NCBI RefSeq assembly: GCF_019139815.1
Contig: NZ_CP077079.1
Coordinates: 1,488,001-1,552,000 of the forward strand
DNA from: Pseudomonas asgharzadehiana
GTDB taxonomy: Bacteria; Pseudomonadota; Gammaproteobacteria; Pseudomonadales; Pseudomonadaceae
DNA: 64,000 nt
Reading direction: 5' to 3'
Below are positions 56,023 through 64,000 of this stretch, one piece after another; position 1 is the stretch's first letter, and every line of letters starts with the position of its first letter. The notes below the pieces were generated by a model, which searched no databases, was not told where the DNA came from, and saw nothing but the letters and a program-made list of their open reading frames with translations. The position numbers were made by a program, and so were the translations under genes.

Positions 56023-56424
56023 TCAGTGGGCCACGGCATCGACGCGCAGGCGCAGAGGTTGTGGGTCCTGGCCGTTGAGCTGAACAGCGTGCCGTTCGGT
56101 AGTGGTAAACAGTAGCTTGCCGTCCAGTTCGATGCGAGCGCTCACCGAATAAGTGTGGCCGGGCTTGACCTGCGCCGGGTCGTAGCTCAGGTGAAACGGC
56201 AGGGGCACCTGGCCTTTGACCGGGCCTTTCTGTTCGGCGAGGGTCACGGCCGGCGCGTCCATCAGGGATACGTCTTGCAGGCTGACGCTCAAGGTCGCGG
56301 CCGCAGGAAGAGCGATGCGTTGCAGGTAGAACACCTCGCCGTCGAGGCTTGCCTGGGGGGAGTGGTGCACGGATTGGCAGGCTCCAAGCAGGGCGGTAAG
56401 GCCCAGCAGGATAATTTTTTTCAT
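56023..56424 (-). CDS. YbaY-family lipoprotein
   Basis: A 133-residue lipoprotein (signal KKIILLGLTALLGAC) with the YbaY/YscW-like beta domain: GEVFYLQRIALPAAATLSVS, LPFHLSYDPAQVKPGHTYSV, GKLLFTTTERHAVQLNG. Members are putative outer-membrane or periplasmic lipoproteins of unknown role. Adjacent to the DUF4197 gene downstream; plsB is 50 bases upstream on the same strand. Confidence 0.87.
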   Translation of the reverse strand: MKKIILLGLTALLGACQSVHHSPQASLDGEVFYLQRIALPAAATLSVSLQDVSLMDAPAVTLAEQKGPVKGQVPLPFHLSYDPAQVKPGHTYSVSARIELDGKLLFTTTERHAVQLNGQDPQPLRLRVDAVAH

Positions 56425-56474
56425 GGTGCGGCTCCTTTCAATGGCGCCTGCATCCAACGGGCGCCTGTTTAAAT

Positions 56475-58979
56475 CTAGCGGGTTTCTTGCGCCTCGACTG
56501 ACGCTTCGGCTGCGCCGTCCACACGGTGCAGGGCCACTTGGCGGATCGACAGGCGAATGTCGGCCGGCAACACGCGTTTGGCGGCGCCTTCGGCCAGTTC
56601 GCCGAGCAATGCGTGGTAGCTCAACTTGCCGGCTTCGTCGCGGCGCAGCACATCCTGCTCCAGCAACGTCTGAATAAAATGTCGGAAAAGGCTCTTATCG
56701 AAGAACTCCGGAGCATTGAGGCCATGCAGGATCGACAGGCGCTGGGCCATGATCGTGCACAGGTCCTCCAGTTCTTCGGCGCTGATACTGTTCTGGCCGC
56801 TGTTGAGCAGCAGCGAAATCGCCATGTAGAAGCGTTGCAGGGTCTGGGCGATGCTCTTGGACAGCAGCGTCAGCAACACGAAGTGCCGCGAACTCGGCGC
56901 CGGGCGCAGGTACACGTCTTTTTCGAAGCGCAGCAGGCCCTGTTCGACAAACGCTTGCAGCCACTGGTCGATGACCGCGTCGAGCTCTTCCAGCGACCAG
57001 CGAATAAACAGCTCCGATTGCAGGTACGGGTACAGCGCGTGGGTATAGCGCAGGATCTGCTCGCGGTTCATGCGCGAACTGCTCTGGAAGAAACTCGCCA
57101 GCAACGCCGGCAGGGCGAAGATGTGCAGCACGTTGTTGCGGTAGTAGGTCATCAGGACGGCGTTCTGCTCGTCCAGGTACAGGATCTTGCCCAGGGCGTC
57201 GCTCTGTTCCGACAGCAGGTTCATGTCCTTGACGTGCTTGATCAGCGCCAGGCCATCGCCTTCCGGCAGGGTGGTGTGCGGCGAATAAGGCACGCGGCGC
57301 AACAGCGCCAGGTACAGGTCCAACTGGCGGGCCATGGCCTGTTCGTCCAGGGCCAGGCGCGTGGTCGACAGCAGGGCCAGGGCCACCAGGTTCACCGGGT
57401 TCACCGCTGCGGCTTCGTTCAAGTGGCGGGCCACTTGTTCGCCGAGGCGGTTGGTGGTTTCGTTGAGCCAGGCCGGTTTGTAGTTCGGGCCCAGCTCCTG
57501 GGCGCGCCAGTCGGGTTGTTCGTTGTCGAGAAACTCAGCCAGCTTGATCGGCTCGCCGAAGTTGACCGCCACCTGGCCGAAACGCTGCTTGAGCGCGCCG
57601 ACCACTTTGAAGATGTCGAAGATCGATTCTTTCTTCTTGCTCGCACCGCGCAACTCACCGAGGTAAGTACGGCCTTCCAGTACGCGTTCATAGCCGATAT
57701 ACACCGGCACGAACACAATCGGCATGCGCGAGGAGCGCAGGAAACTGCGCAGGGTAATCGCCAGCATCCCGGTTTTCGGCTGCAGCATGCGGCCGGTGCG
57801 CGAACGCCCGCCTTCCACGAAGTACTCCACCGGGAAGCCCTTGGTGAACAACGTGTGCAGGTATTCGTTGAACACCGAGGTGTACAGCGGGTTGCCCTTG
57901 AAGGTGCGGCGCATGAAAAACGCACCGCCACGGCGCAGCAGGCTGCCGATTACCGGCATGTTCAGGTTGATGCCGGCCGCGATATGCGGCGGCGTCAGGC
58001 CATTTTTGAACAGCAGGTACGACAGCAGCAGGTAGTCGATATGGCTGCGGTGGCAGGGTACGTAGATCACCTCATAGCCCTGGGCAACCTTTTGCACACC
58101 TTCGATGTTATTGACCTTGATGCCGTCGTAGATCTTGTTCCAGAACCAGCTCAGCACCACCTCCAAAAAGCGGATCGCGGTGTAGGTGTAATCCGAGGCG
58201 ATTTCGTTGCCATAGCGCAGGGCCTGGGCCTTGGCTTTTTCCGGGCTGATTTTTTCGCGCTCGGCTTCATCAAGAATGGCCTGGCGCACCAGCGGCATAT
58301 TCACCAGGCCCTTCACCAGGTTGCGGCGATGGGACAGGTCGGGGCCGATCACGGCGGTCTTCAGGTTACGAAAGTGCACACGCAGTATGCGTTGGGCCAT
58401 GCGCACGGTGCGTTCGTGCCCTTTATTGTGCTCGATCAACTCACGCAGGTTGATAGGCGCAGAGAATTGCACACGGGTCTTGCGACCCAGGATCAGGATG
58501 CTTAACAAGCGGCGTAGACGGCCGGTGACGGCCCAGCTGTCGGCAAACAGCAGTTTCCACGGGCTGGACTCGCTCGCCGGGGTCTGCCCCCAGAACACAC
58601 TGACCGGAATGATTTGTGCATTCTCTTCGGCGTGTTCGCTCAGGGTGTTGACCAGGCGGGTCAGGGTCGGCGGCGCGCCGCGCTTGTCCTGGCGGCCGAG
58701 CCAGTCGGGTTCCGGCGTGAGGTAGAAGAACGCTGCCGGTTCCATCAGCGGGCCTACCGATACCGGCAGCACCGGGCGCGGCAAGCCGGCCTTGGTGCAC
58801 TCGGCATCGACCACGGCCAGCTCGGTGAGGGAGGGCGATTGCAGGACGTAAAACACCGGCCGGCTGCGGTCCAGGTTAAGGGTAAGGGACGACTGGTTGA
58901 TCGTCTCCGAGCGAACCCAGAGGTACAACAGTCGGCGCAAGGTGCCAAATACCAGACGGCGGAACGGGGAGCGGGTCAT
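56475..58979 (-). CDS. plsB: Glycerol-3-phosphate acyltransferase PlsB
   Basis: An 834-residue membrane-associated enzyme making lysophosphatidic acid from glycerol-3-phosphate and acyl-ACP or acyl-CoA, the first step of phospholipid synthesis. Acyltransferase motif I is [15 protein letters not shown] (HX4D, residues about 306-320), motif [18 protein letters not shown], motif [16 protein letters not shown], and motif [16 protein letters not shown]. The length is near the E. coli enzyme (807). It stands upstream of the YbaY-like gene. Confidence 0.96.
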   Translation of the reverse strand: MTRSPFRRLVFGTLRRLLYLWVRSETINQSSLTLNLDRSRPVFYVLQSPSLTELAVVDAECTKAGLPRPVLPVSVGPLMEPAAFFYLTPEPDWLGRQDKRGAPPTLTRLVNTLSEHAEENAQIIPVSVFWGQTPASESSPWKLLFADSWAVTGRLRRLLSILILGRKTRVQFSAPINLRELIEHNKGHERTVRMAQRILRVHFRNLKTAVIGPDLSHRRNLVKGLVNMPLVRQAILDEAEREKISPEKAKAQALRYGNEIASDYTYTAIRFLEVVLSWFWNKIYDGIKVNNIEGVQKVAQGYEVIYVPCHRSHIDYLLLSYLLFKNGLTPPHIAAGINLNMPVIGSLLRRGGAFFMRRTFKGNPLYTSVFNEYLHTLFTKGFPVEYFVEGGRSRTGRMLQPKTGMLAITLRSFLRSSRMPIVFVPVYIGYERVLEGRTYLGELRGASKKKESIFDIFKVVGALKQRFGQVAVNFGEPIKLAEFLDNEQPDWRAQELGPNYKPAWLNETTNRLGEQVARHLNEAAAVNPVNLVALALLSTTRLALDEQAMARQLDLYLALLRRVPYSPHTTLPEGDGLALIKHVKDMNLLSEQSDALGKILYLDEQNAVLMTYYRNNVLHIFALPALLASFFQSSSRMNREQILRYTHALYPYLQSELFIRWSLEELDAVIDQWLQAFVEQGLLRFEKDVYLRPAPSSRHFVLLTLLSKSIAQTLQRFYMAISLLLNSGQNSISAEELEDLCTIMAQRLSILHGLNAPEFFDKSLFRHFIQTLLEQDVLRRDEAGKLSYHALLGELAEGAAKRVLPADIRLSIRQVALHRVDGAAEASVEAQETR

Positions 58980-59079
58980 AGGCGAGCTGCTTGAAGTGGA
59001 AAAAACCGAGCGGGCGCTCGGGCGGGTAGTGTGCCGTATTCGCCGAAAATCGGCAAAAAAGCAGCGATGTAAACTTGAG

Positions 59080-59107
59080 TTGATCGTTTTTGAGCCTGTC
59101 TTATACT
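59080..59107 (+). promoter_or_regulatory. Predicted promoter of the cold-shock gene
   Basis: TTGATC (59080-59085) and TATACT (59102-59107) with a 16-base spacer, pointing to a leader of about 50 bases before the ATG at 59165. Confidence 0.5.
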
Positions 59108-59164
59108 CGGCAGTTCAACGCGAACCGGCTCAACAATAAAAAAACCGAAGGGGGAGTGAGACAA

Positions 59165-59374
59165 ATGGCAACGCGCGAAACCGGGAATGTGAAGTGGTTC
59201 AACGATGCAAAAGGCTATGGGTTCATTCAGCGTGAAGACGGCAAGGATGTGTTCGTGCATTACCGCGCCATTCGCGGGGACGGGCATCGCTCGTTGGCCG
59301 AAGGCCAGCAGGTGGAATACGCCGTGGTGAGCGGTGAGAAGGGCTTGCAGGCCGAGGATGTGGTCGGTTTGTAA
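59165..59374 (+). CDS. Cold-shock domain protein
   Basis: A 69-residue CspA-family single-strand RNA/DNA-binding protein. RNP1 is KGYGFIQ and RNP2 reads VFVHYRAI, where the usual second aromatic is Phe rather than Tyr. Such proteins act as RNA chaperones. The gene is divergent from plsB (185-base gap) with its own promoter, and a REPIN follows. Confidence 0.93.
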   Translation: MATRETGNVKWFNDAKGYGFIQREDGKDVFVHYRAIRGDGHRSLAEGQQVEYAVVSGEKGLQAEDVVGL

Positions 59375-59402
59375 TGCGGGCTTTTGTTACACCGCAGAAC
59401 CC

Positions 59403-59494
59403 ATGTGGGAGGGGGCTTGCTCCCGATGGCTGAGTGTCAGTCACTGAATACATTGACTGACCCACCGCCATCGGGAGCAAGCCCCCTTCCACAT
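59403..59494. repeat. REPIN after the cold-shock gene
   Basis: ATGTGGGAGGGGGCTTGCTC on the left is mirrored by GAGCAAGCCCCCTTCCACAT on the right, with GATGGC/GCCATC continuing the pairing; a nearly perfect long inverted repeat between convergent genes. Confidence 0.88.
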
Positions 59495-59519
59495 TTTTGA
59501 TTGGGTGTTCAGCTTAAGA

Positions 59520-59897
59520 TCAGGCGGTTTTCCAGGTGATCTGCTCTTCACCGTCTGCGCTGATGCGAATCCAGATGTCAGCGCTTTCCTCGCCTTCTTC
59601 CTCAATCCACGTGCCCGGTGCACAACGCACTTCGACGTTCAGCGCGGCAAAGGCCGCCCGGGCGCAGGCGATGTCGTCGTCCCACGGGGTCTGGTCGCTT
59701 TCCAGATACAGGCTGTTCCATTTGCCGACGGCCTTGGGCAGCCAGGTTACCGGCACATTGCCGGCCTTGCATTTGTAGGTCTGGCCCTTCTGGACCCAGT
59801 CGGTGCATGGGCCGAGGGCGGCGCCGAGCCAGGCGGCGATGGCCTTGTGGTCGACGTCAGCGTCCTTCAGGTAAATCTCGATATCGGGTTGGCGCAT
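59520..59897 (-). CDS. Conserved hypothetical protein
   Basis: A 125-residue acidic soluble protein (starts MRQPDIEIYLKDADVDHKAI). It contains WLGAALGPCTDWVQKGQTYK, CKAGNVPVTWLPKAVGKWNS and a C-terminal WIEEEGEESADIWIRISADG. GAGGAA lies before the ATG at 59897. It is downstream of rlmA on the same strand with a 54-base gap to the rlmA stop side. No function can be assigned. Confidence 0.8.
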   Translation of the reverse strand: MRQPDIEIYLKDADVDHKAIAAWLGAALGPCTDWVQKGQTYKCKAGNVPVTWLPKAVGKWNSLYLESDQTPWDDDIACARAAFAALNVEVRCAPGTWIEEEGEESADIWIRISADGEEQITWKTA

Positions 59898-59951
59898 GGA
59901 TGTTCCTCGTTGCGGGATTCGAAAATCCATTCGCGGATGTAGAAAAGTCGG

Positions 59952-60761
59952 TTATTGAAGCACGAAATAGTCGTAGCGCATCGACACGGTGACCAGCAGC
60001 GGCTCGGCAGCCTCGATCACCTCGCTACGGCGCTCGGCGCTGGCACGCCAGCCGTGGGGCGTCATGGCCAGCAGGTTGGCGCGGTCCTGGGGTTCATCCA
60101 GGCGCAGAGTGAATTCCAGGGTCTCGCTGTGCGCCAGGCTCATACCCTCGGGCACTAGGGCCAGGTGCTTGTCGTCGGTGTACTCGCGCACTTCGTCGTA
60201 CAGGCGCTCGCGCAATTGCATCAGATGGCCGCGGGTGGGGCCGACCTTCATCAAGCCGCCGCCAGGGCTGAGCAGGCGCTTGGCTTCCTGCCAGTCCAGC
60301 GGGCTGAACACACTGGCAAGGAACTGGCAGCTGGCATCGGCCAACGGCACGCGGGCCATGCTGGCGATCAACCAGGTCAGCGCCGGGTTGCGCTTGCAGG
60401 CGCGCTTGACCGCTTCCTTGGAAATATCCAGCGCGTAACCGTCGGCCTGGGGCAGGGCGTCGGCGATTTGCGCCGTGTAGTAACCCTCGCCACAGCCGAT
60501 GTCGACCCAGCGCTGCGGCGCGCGTTCGGCGGCCAATTGCGCCAGGCGCCTGGCCACCGGGGCGTAGTGCCCGGCGTTGAGGAAGTCGCGGCGCGCCTCG
60601 ACCATGGCCAGGTTGTCGCCCGGATCGCGGCTGTTCTTGTGCTGCACCGGCAACAGGTTCAGGTAACCCTGGCGCGCGCGGTCGAAACGGTGCCCGGCCG
60701 GGCACGCCACGCCATTGTCCACCGCGTTGAGCGGGGCGCTGCAAATGGGGCAAGCGAGCAT
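59952..60761 (-). CDS. rlmA: 23S rRNA m1G745 methyltransferase RlmA
   Basis: A 269-residue SAM-dependent methyltransferase for G745 of 23S rRNA. The N-terminal zinc site is seen as CPICSAPL...CPAGHRFD (Cys4, Cys7, Cys20, His24), followed by the family motif RQGYLNLLPVQHKNSRDPGD, the SAM motif VDIGCGEGYYTAQIADALPQ and the later FLASVFSPLDWQEAKRLLSP. Its start shares one base with the dapE stop (TGATG), so it is coupled to dapE. Confidence 0.95.
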   Translation of the reverse strand: MLACPICSAPLNAVDNGVACPAGHRFDRARQGYLNLLPVQHKNSRDPGDNLAMVEARRDFLNAGHYAPVARRLAQLAAERAPQRWVDIGCGEGYYTAQIADALPQADGYALDISKEAVKRACKRNPALTWLIASMARVPLADASCQFLASVFSPLDWQEAKRLLSPGGGLMKVGPTRGHLMQLRERLYDEVREYTDDKHLALVPEGMSLAHSETLEFTLRLDEPQDRANLLAMTPHGWRASAERRSEVIEAAEPLLVTVSMRYDYFVLQ

Positions 60762-61912
60762 CAGGCGAGCAACTTGATCAGGGTCTGGTAGTAGATTTCG
60801 GTCAGCACATCGAGGTCGCTGGCGAGAATGCGCTCGTTGACCTGATGAATCGTCGCGTTGACCGGGCCCAACTCGACCACTTGGGTTCCGAGGGTGGCGA
60901 TGAAACGCCCGTCCGAGGTGCCGCCGCTGGTGGACGCCTGGGTCTCGCGCCCGGTGATCGCCTTGATGCTGGCGGAGACGGCATCGAGCAACGCGCCCGG
61001 TTCGGTGAGAAACGGCAGGCCCGACAGCGCCCATTCCACGTGCCAGTCCAGGCCATGCTTGTCGAGGATCTGCGCGACGCGCTGTTGCAGGCCTTCGACG
61101 GTGGATTCGGTGGAGAAGCGGAAGTTGAACACCGCCGTCAGGTCGCCGGGAATCACGTTGGTGGCCCCGGTGCCGGAGTTGAGGTTGGAGATCTGGAAGC
61201 TGGTCGGCGGGAAGAACCTGTTGCCGTCGTCCCAATGCTCCGCGGCCAATTCGGCCAGGGCCGGCGCGGCCAGGTGGATCGGGTTTTTCGCCAGGTGCGG
61301 GTAGGCCACGTGGCCTTGTACACCGCGCACGGTCAGGGTGGCGCCGAGTGAGCCACGGCGGCCGTTCTTGACCACGTCGCCCACCAGGGTAGTGCTCGAC
61401 GGTTCGCCGACGATGCACCAGTCCAGGCGCTCTTTGCGCGCGGCCAGGCGTTCGATGACCGCTTTGGTGCCGTGGTGCGCCGGGCCTTCTTCATCGCTGG
61501 TGATCAGGAAGGCGACCGAGCCCTTGTGGTCCGGGTAGTCGGTGACGAAACGCTCGGCAGCCACCAGCATGGCCGCCAGGCTGCCTTTCATGTCGGCGGC
61601 GCCACGCCCGCAGAGCATGCCGTTTTCGTCGATCAGCGCGTCGAACGGATCGTTCTGCCAGGCCTGCACCGGGCCGGTCGGTACCACGTCGGTGTGGCCG
61701 GCAAAGCACAGCACCGGGCCTTCGTGCTTGCCGTGGGTGGCCCAGAAGTTATCCACCTCGAAGATGCGCATCGGCTCCAGCGCAAAACCAGCGTCGCCCA
61801 GGCGCTGCATCATCAGCTTCTGGCAATCGGCGTCGATCGGCGTGACCGACGGGCGACGGATCAGGTCGATGGCAAGTTGAAGGGTCGGCGAAAGGTCGGC
61901 ATGGGCCGTCAT
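60761..61912 (-). CDS. dapE: Succinyl-diaminopimelate desuccinylase
   Basis: A 383-residue di-zinc hydrolase of lysine and meso-DAP synthesis, needed for peptidoglycan. Metal-ligand motifs are [13 protein letters not shown] (His), [15 protein letters not shown] (bridging Asp), ITSDEEGPA (Glu pair) and a late His in [13 protein letters not shown] at 61912 is the canonical start ([20 protein letters not shown]). Upstream neighbour on the same strand is the ndvB-like gene, separated by a terminator. Confidence 0.96.
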   Translation of the reverse strand: MTAHADLSPTLQLAIDLIRRPSVTPIDADCQKLMMQRLGDAGFALEPMRIFEVDNFWATHGKHEGPVLCFAGHTDVVPTGPVQAWQNDPFDALIDENGMLCGRGAADMKGSLAAMLVAAERFVTDYPDHKGSVAFLITSDEEGPAHHGTKAVIERLAARKERLDWCIVGEPSSTTLVGDVVKNGRRGSLGATLTVRGVQGHVAYPHLAKNPIHLAAPALAELAAEHWDDGNRFFPPTSFQISNLNSGTGATNVIPGDLTAVFNFRFSTESTVEGLQQRVAQILDKHGLDWHVEWALSGLPFLTEPGALLDAVSASIKAITGRETQASTSGGTSDGRFIATLGTQVVELGPVNATIHQVNERILASDLDVLTEIYYQTLIKLLA

Positions 61913-61982
61913 GGGGGAAACTCCGGAAAGCGTATTTGGGAGAGCCGGGCGGGCGCACAAAAGGGCCGTTATCTTATAGCAA

Positions 61983-62006
61983 AACGGCGGCCAAGGGCCG
62001 CCGTTT
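61983..62006. terminator. Terminator after the ndvB-like gene
   Basis: AACGGCGGCC-AAGG-GGCCGCCGTTT-type stem; on the minus strand it is followed by TTTTGC, ending the glucan synthase gene 19 bases after its stop. Confidence 0.8.
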
Positions 62007-62024
62007 AGTGCATTGCGCAAGTTT

Positions 62025-64000
62025 TTACACCGCGCTTGCAGGCTCCACTGCGGCCGCCGGTTTGGGCAGCGACGACAGGAACGCCATGATCAACGCCGCC
62101 ACATACGGCAGCGATTGCACCAGCAGCATCACCACCCAGAAGCGCATGTCATTGCTCGGCAGGCCCTGCACCAGGTAGATCCCCAGCGCCGCGCCCCACA
62201 ACAGCAGCATGATGAACATCTCTTCGCGGGCTTCGGAAATAGCCACCCAGAAGCCGTGGTTATCCGCGTTTTTCGGTGTACGAAAGAACGGAATACTGCT
62301 GGTGAAGAAGCCATACAGCACCGCCTTGGCGATGGTGTGGGACAACGCCAAGCCGGCCAGGGCCGCGCAGAACGCGTCCTTGAGGTTTACGCCTACCGCA
62401 CGGCGGTACAGGAAGATGATCTTGCCCACCTTGAACACGAACAACGCCAGGGGCGGGATCGCGAAAATCAGCAGCGGCGGGTCGACCCGCGTCGGCACGA
62501 TGATCATCGCCGCCGACCACAACAGCGCACCGACGGTAAAGAAGATGTTCATGCCATCCGCCACCCACGGCAACCAGCCCGCGAGGAAGTGGTAGCGCTG
62601 GCCACGGGTCAGCTCGGTGTCCTTGCCGCGCAAGAGGCTGGCGGTGTGACGCTTGATGATTTGGATCGCGCCGTAGGCCCAGCGGAAACGCTGTTTCTTG
62701 AAGTCGATAAAGGTGTCCGGCATCAGGCCTTTGCCGTAGCTGTCGTGGTAATACGCGGCCGACAGGCCTTTCTCGAATACGCGCAGGCCCAATTCGGCGT
62801 CTTCACAGATGCACCAGTCGGCCCAGCCCAGTTCTTCGAGCACCGAACGACGGGTCATGGTCATGGTGCCGTGCTGGATGATCGCGTCGCGGTCGTTACG
62901 GGTGACCATGCCGATATGGAAGAAGCCTTTGTATTCCGCGTAGCAGAGCTTCTTGAAGGTGCTTTCGTTCTGGTCGCGGTAATCCTGCGGCGACTGCACC
63001 ACGGCGATTTTCGGGTCGGCGAAGTGCGGCACCATGTGCTTGAGCCAGTTTGGCGACACGCAGTAGTCCGAGTCGATCACTGCGATCACTTCGGCATCCT
63101 TGGCCGTGTGCGGGATCAGGTAGTTCAGTGCGCCGCCCTTGAAACCGGCCAGCGGGGCGACGTGGAAGAACTTGAAGCGCGGGCCCAGGGTTTCGCAGTA
63201 GTCGCGCACCGGTTCCCAAACGGCAGGGTCCTTGGTGTTGTTGTCGATGATCAGGACTTCGTAGTCCGGGTAATCGAGGGCGGCCAGGGCATCGAGGGTC
63301 TGTTTGACCATTTCCGGCGGTTCGTTGTAGCACGGCACGTGGATCGACACTTTCGGGCGGTAGTGCGAATCCCCTTCAACCGGCAGGAATTCACGCCGAC
63401 GCTTGTGGGTCCACACCGCTTCGGCCAGTTCGTGGGCTTCGGTGAGCAGCACGATAAATACGCCCAGGGCGCCGAGCGCCAGGAGGATACCCACGGTGAC
63501 GCTGAACCAGGTGCTGTATTGCTGACTGTAGTCGTAGCCGATCCACACCAGCACCGAACCGCACAGGAACGCAATAAACGTCAGGAAGGTACGGCCACGT
63601 TGGCGCAGGGCCGAGCCGTCGATCATCAGCAACGTCAGGGACAGCAGCGCGAGCACCACCGAGCCGATGGCCAGCACGCGCCATTGCGGGATCGCGACCA
63701 CAGGCCCTTCAAAGTTGAATTTCTGCTGGCGCGCAGCGTTGAACACCCCCCAATAGGCGCCTGCCGAACCTTCGTCGCTGACTTTCCACGGCTGATCGAA
63801 GGCCTCGATCACGAAGTAGTTGTAGCCCTGGCGATTAAGCTTGTTCACCAGGGTGCGTAGGTAAATCGCCTGGTCTGCGGGGGACGTTTCGTTGCCACCG
63901 CGCATGCGTCCGTTACTCGGCCAGCCCACTTCCGACAGCAGCAACGGCTTTTTCGGGAACAGTTTCTTCAGGTCCTTGGCACGGTCAAGTACGTACTGGC
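62025..64000 (-). CDS. ndvB: NdvB-like GH17-GT2 glucan synthase, 3' part
   Basis: The frame stays open to the right edge, so the 5' end is missing; about 658 residues are present. At the left of the protein is the end of a GH17 glycoside-hydrolase domain with its nucleophile motif [13 protein letters not shown], then membrane segments, a GT2 domain ([36 protein letters not shown] with the Dx[15 protein letters not shown]; product motif [12 protein letters not shown]) and more membrane segments. This fusion is NdvB of P. aeruginosa, which makes periplasmic cyclic glucans tied to biofilm antibiotic tolerance. The neighbours dapE and rlmA match that locus. Confidence 0.9.
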   Translation of the reverse strand, partial: QYVLDRAKDLKKLFPKKPLLLSEVGWPSNGRMRGGNETSPADQAIYLRTLVNKLNRQGYNYFVIEAFDQPWKVSDEGSAGAYWGVFNAARQQKFNFEGPVVAIPQWRVLAIGSVVLALLSLTLLMIDGSALRQRGRTFLTFIAFLCGSVLVWIGYDYSQQYSTWFSVTVGILLALGALGVFIVLLTEAHELAEAVWTHKRRREFLPVEGDSHYRPKVSIHVPCYNEPPEMVKQTLDALAALDYPDYEVLIIDNNTKDPAVWEPVRDYCETLGPRFKFFHVAPLAGFKGGALNYLIPHTAKDAEVIAVIDSDYCVSPNWLKHMVPHFADPKIAVVQSPQDYRDQNESTFKKLCYAEYKGFFHIGMVTRNDRDAIIQHGTMTMTRRSVLEELGWADWCICEDAELGLRVFEKGLSAAYYHDSYGKGLMPDTFIDFKKQRFRWAYGAIQIIKRHTASLLRGKDTELTRGQRYHFLAGWLPWVADGMNIFFTVGALLWSAAMIIVPTRVDPPLLIFAIPPLALFVFKVGKIIFLYRRAVGVNLKDAFCAALAGLALSHTIAKAVLYGFFTSSIPFFRTPKNADNHGFWVAISEAREEMFIMLLLWGAALGIYLVQGLPSNDMRFWVVMLLVQSLPYVAALIMAFLSSLPKPAAAVEPASAV

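Overview
The window is chromosomal DNA from a Pseudomonas of the P. fluorescens group. This is judged from the high GC content and codon use, the complete Wsp surface-sensing operon beside prfB-lysS, the finR/fpr, mexL-mexJK and rlmA-dapE-ndvB pairings, and many copies of the fluorescens-type REP palindrome (GTGGGAGGGGGCTTGC...). From memory, the order wspA...wspR-prfB-lysS-tetR...lptF...ppc-adk-tsaB...rsmJ-mexLJK matches one block of the P. aeruginosa PAO1 chromosome. No phage, integrase, transposase, CRISPR array, rRNA or tRNA was seen, and no gene-free stretch exceeds 300 bases.

Layout. 1-6.7 kb: the end of an ErdR-type response regulator, dgkA, the divergent pair finR/fpr, then a leftward run of tRNA/rRNA/ribosome modification genes (trmO, yehS-like, a degenerate pseudouridine synthase, rimO) and a GNAT enzyme. 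6.8-7.8 kb: a lower-GC toxin-antitoxin cassette bracketed by an exact 27-bp direct repeat, lying between rimO and kup. 7.9-13.2 kb: kup (K+ uptake), an old-yellow-enzyme reductase, a small ORF and opgD (periplasmic glucan). 13.5-21.7 kb: a leftward ydcSTUV-patD-type uptake and oxidation operon, probably for putrescine/GABA-related compounds, with a second aldehyde dehydrogenase at its head and a LysR regulator upstream. 21.9-22.6 kb: yebE-like gene.

22.7-31.2 kb: wspABCDEFR, seven translationally coupled or closely spaced genes that turn surface contact into c-di-GMP through the diguanylate cyclase WspR. 31.3-34.0 kb: prfB with its programmed +1 frameshift, then lysS. 34.1-40.4 kb: a TetR regulator, envelope lipoproteins, a DUF1704 'QEGLA' putative metallopeptidase, a lipoprotein hydrolase, small Pseudomonas proteins, and the lptF/DUF4398 pair. 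40.6-49.3 kb: ppc, adk, tsaB, several little-studied conserved genes, and rsmJ. 49.3-54.8 kb: mexL and mexJK efflux genes with a palindromic operator over the mexJ promoter, then a LysE exporter. 55-64 kb: DUF4197 and YbaY-like envelope proteins, plsB, a cold-shock protein, rlmA, dapE and the 3' part of an ndvB-like GH17-GT2 glucan synthase that runs off the right edge.

Most of the window is ordinary core genome. The items most worth a second look are the repeat-bracketed toxin-antitoxin cassette, the pseudouridine synthase lacking its catalytic Asp, the DUF1704 HExxxH protein, and the two-dehydrogenase ydc operon. I did not find a convincing wholly new multi-gene system.
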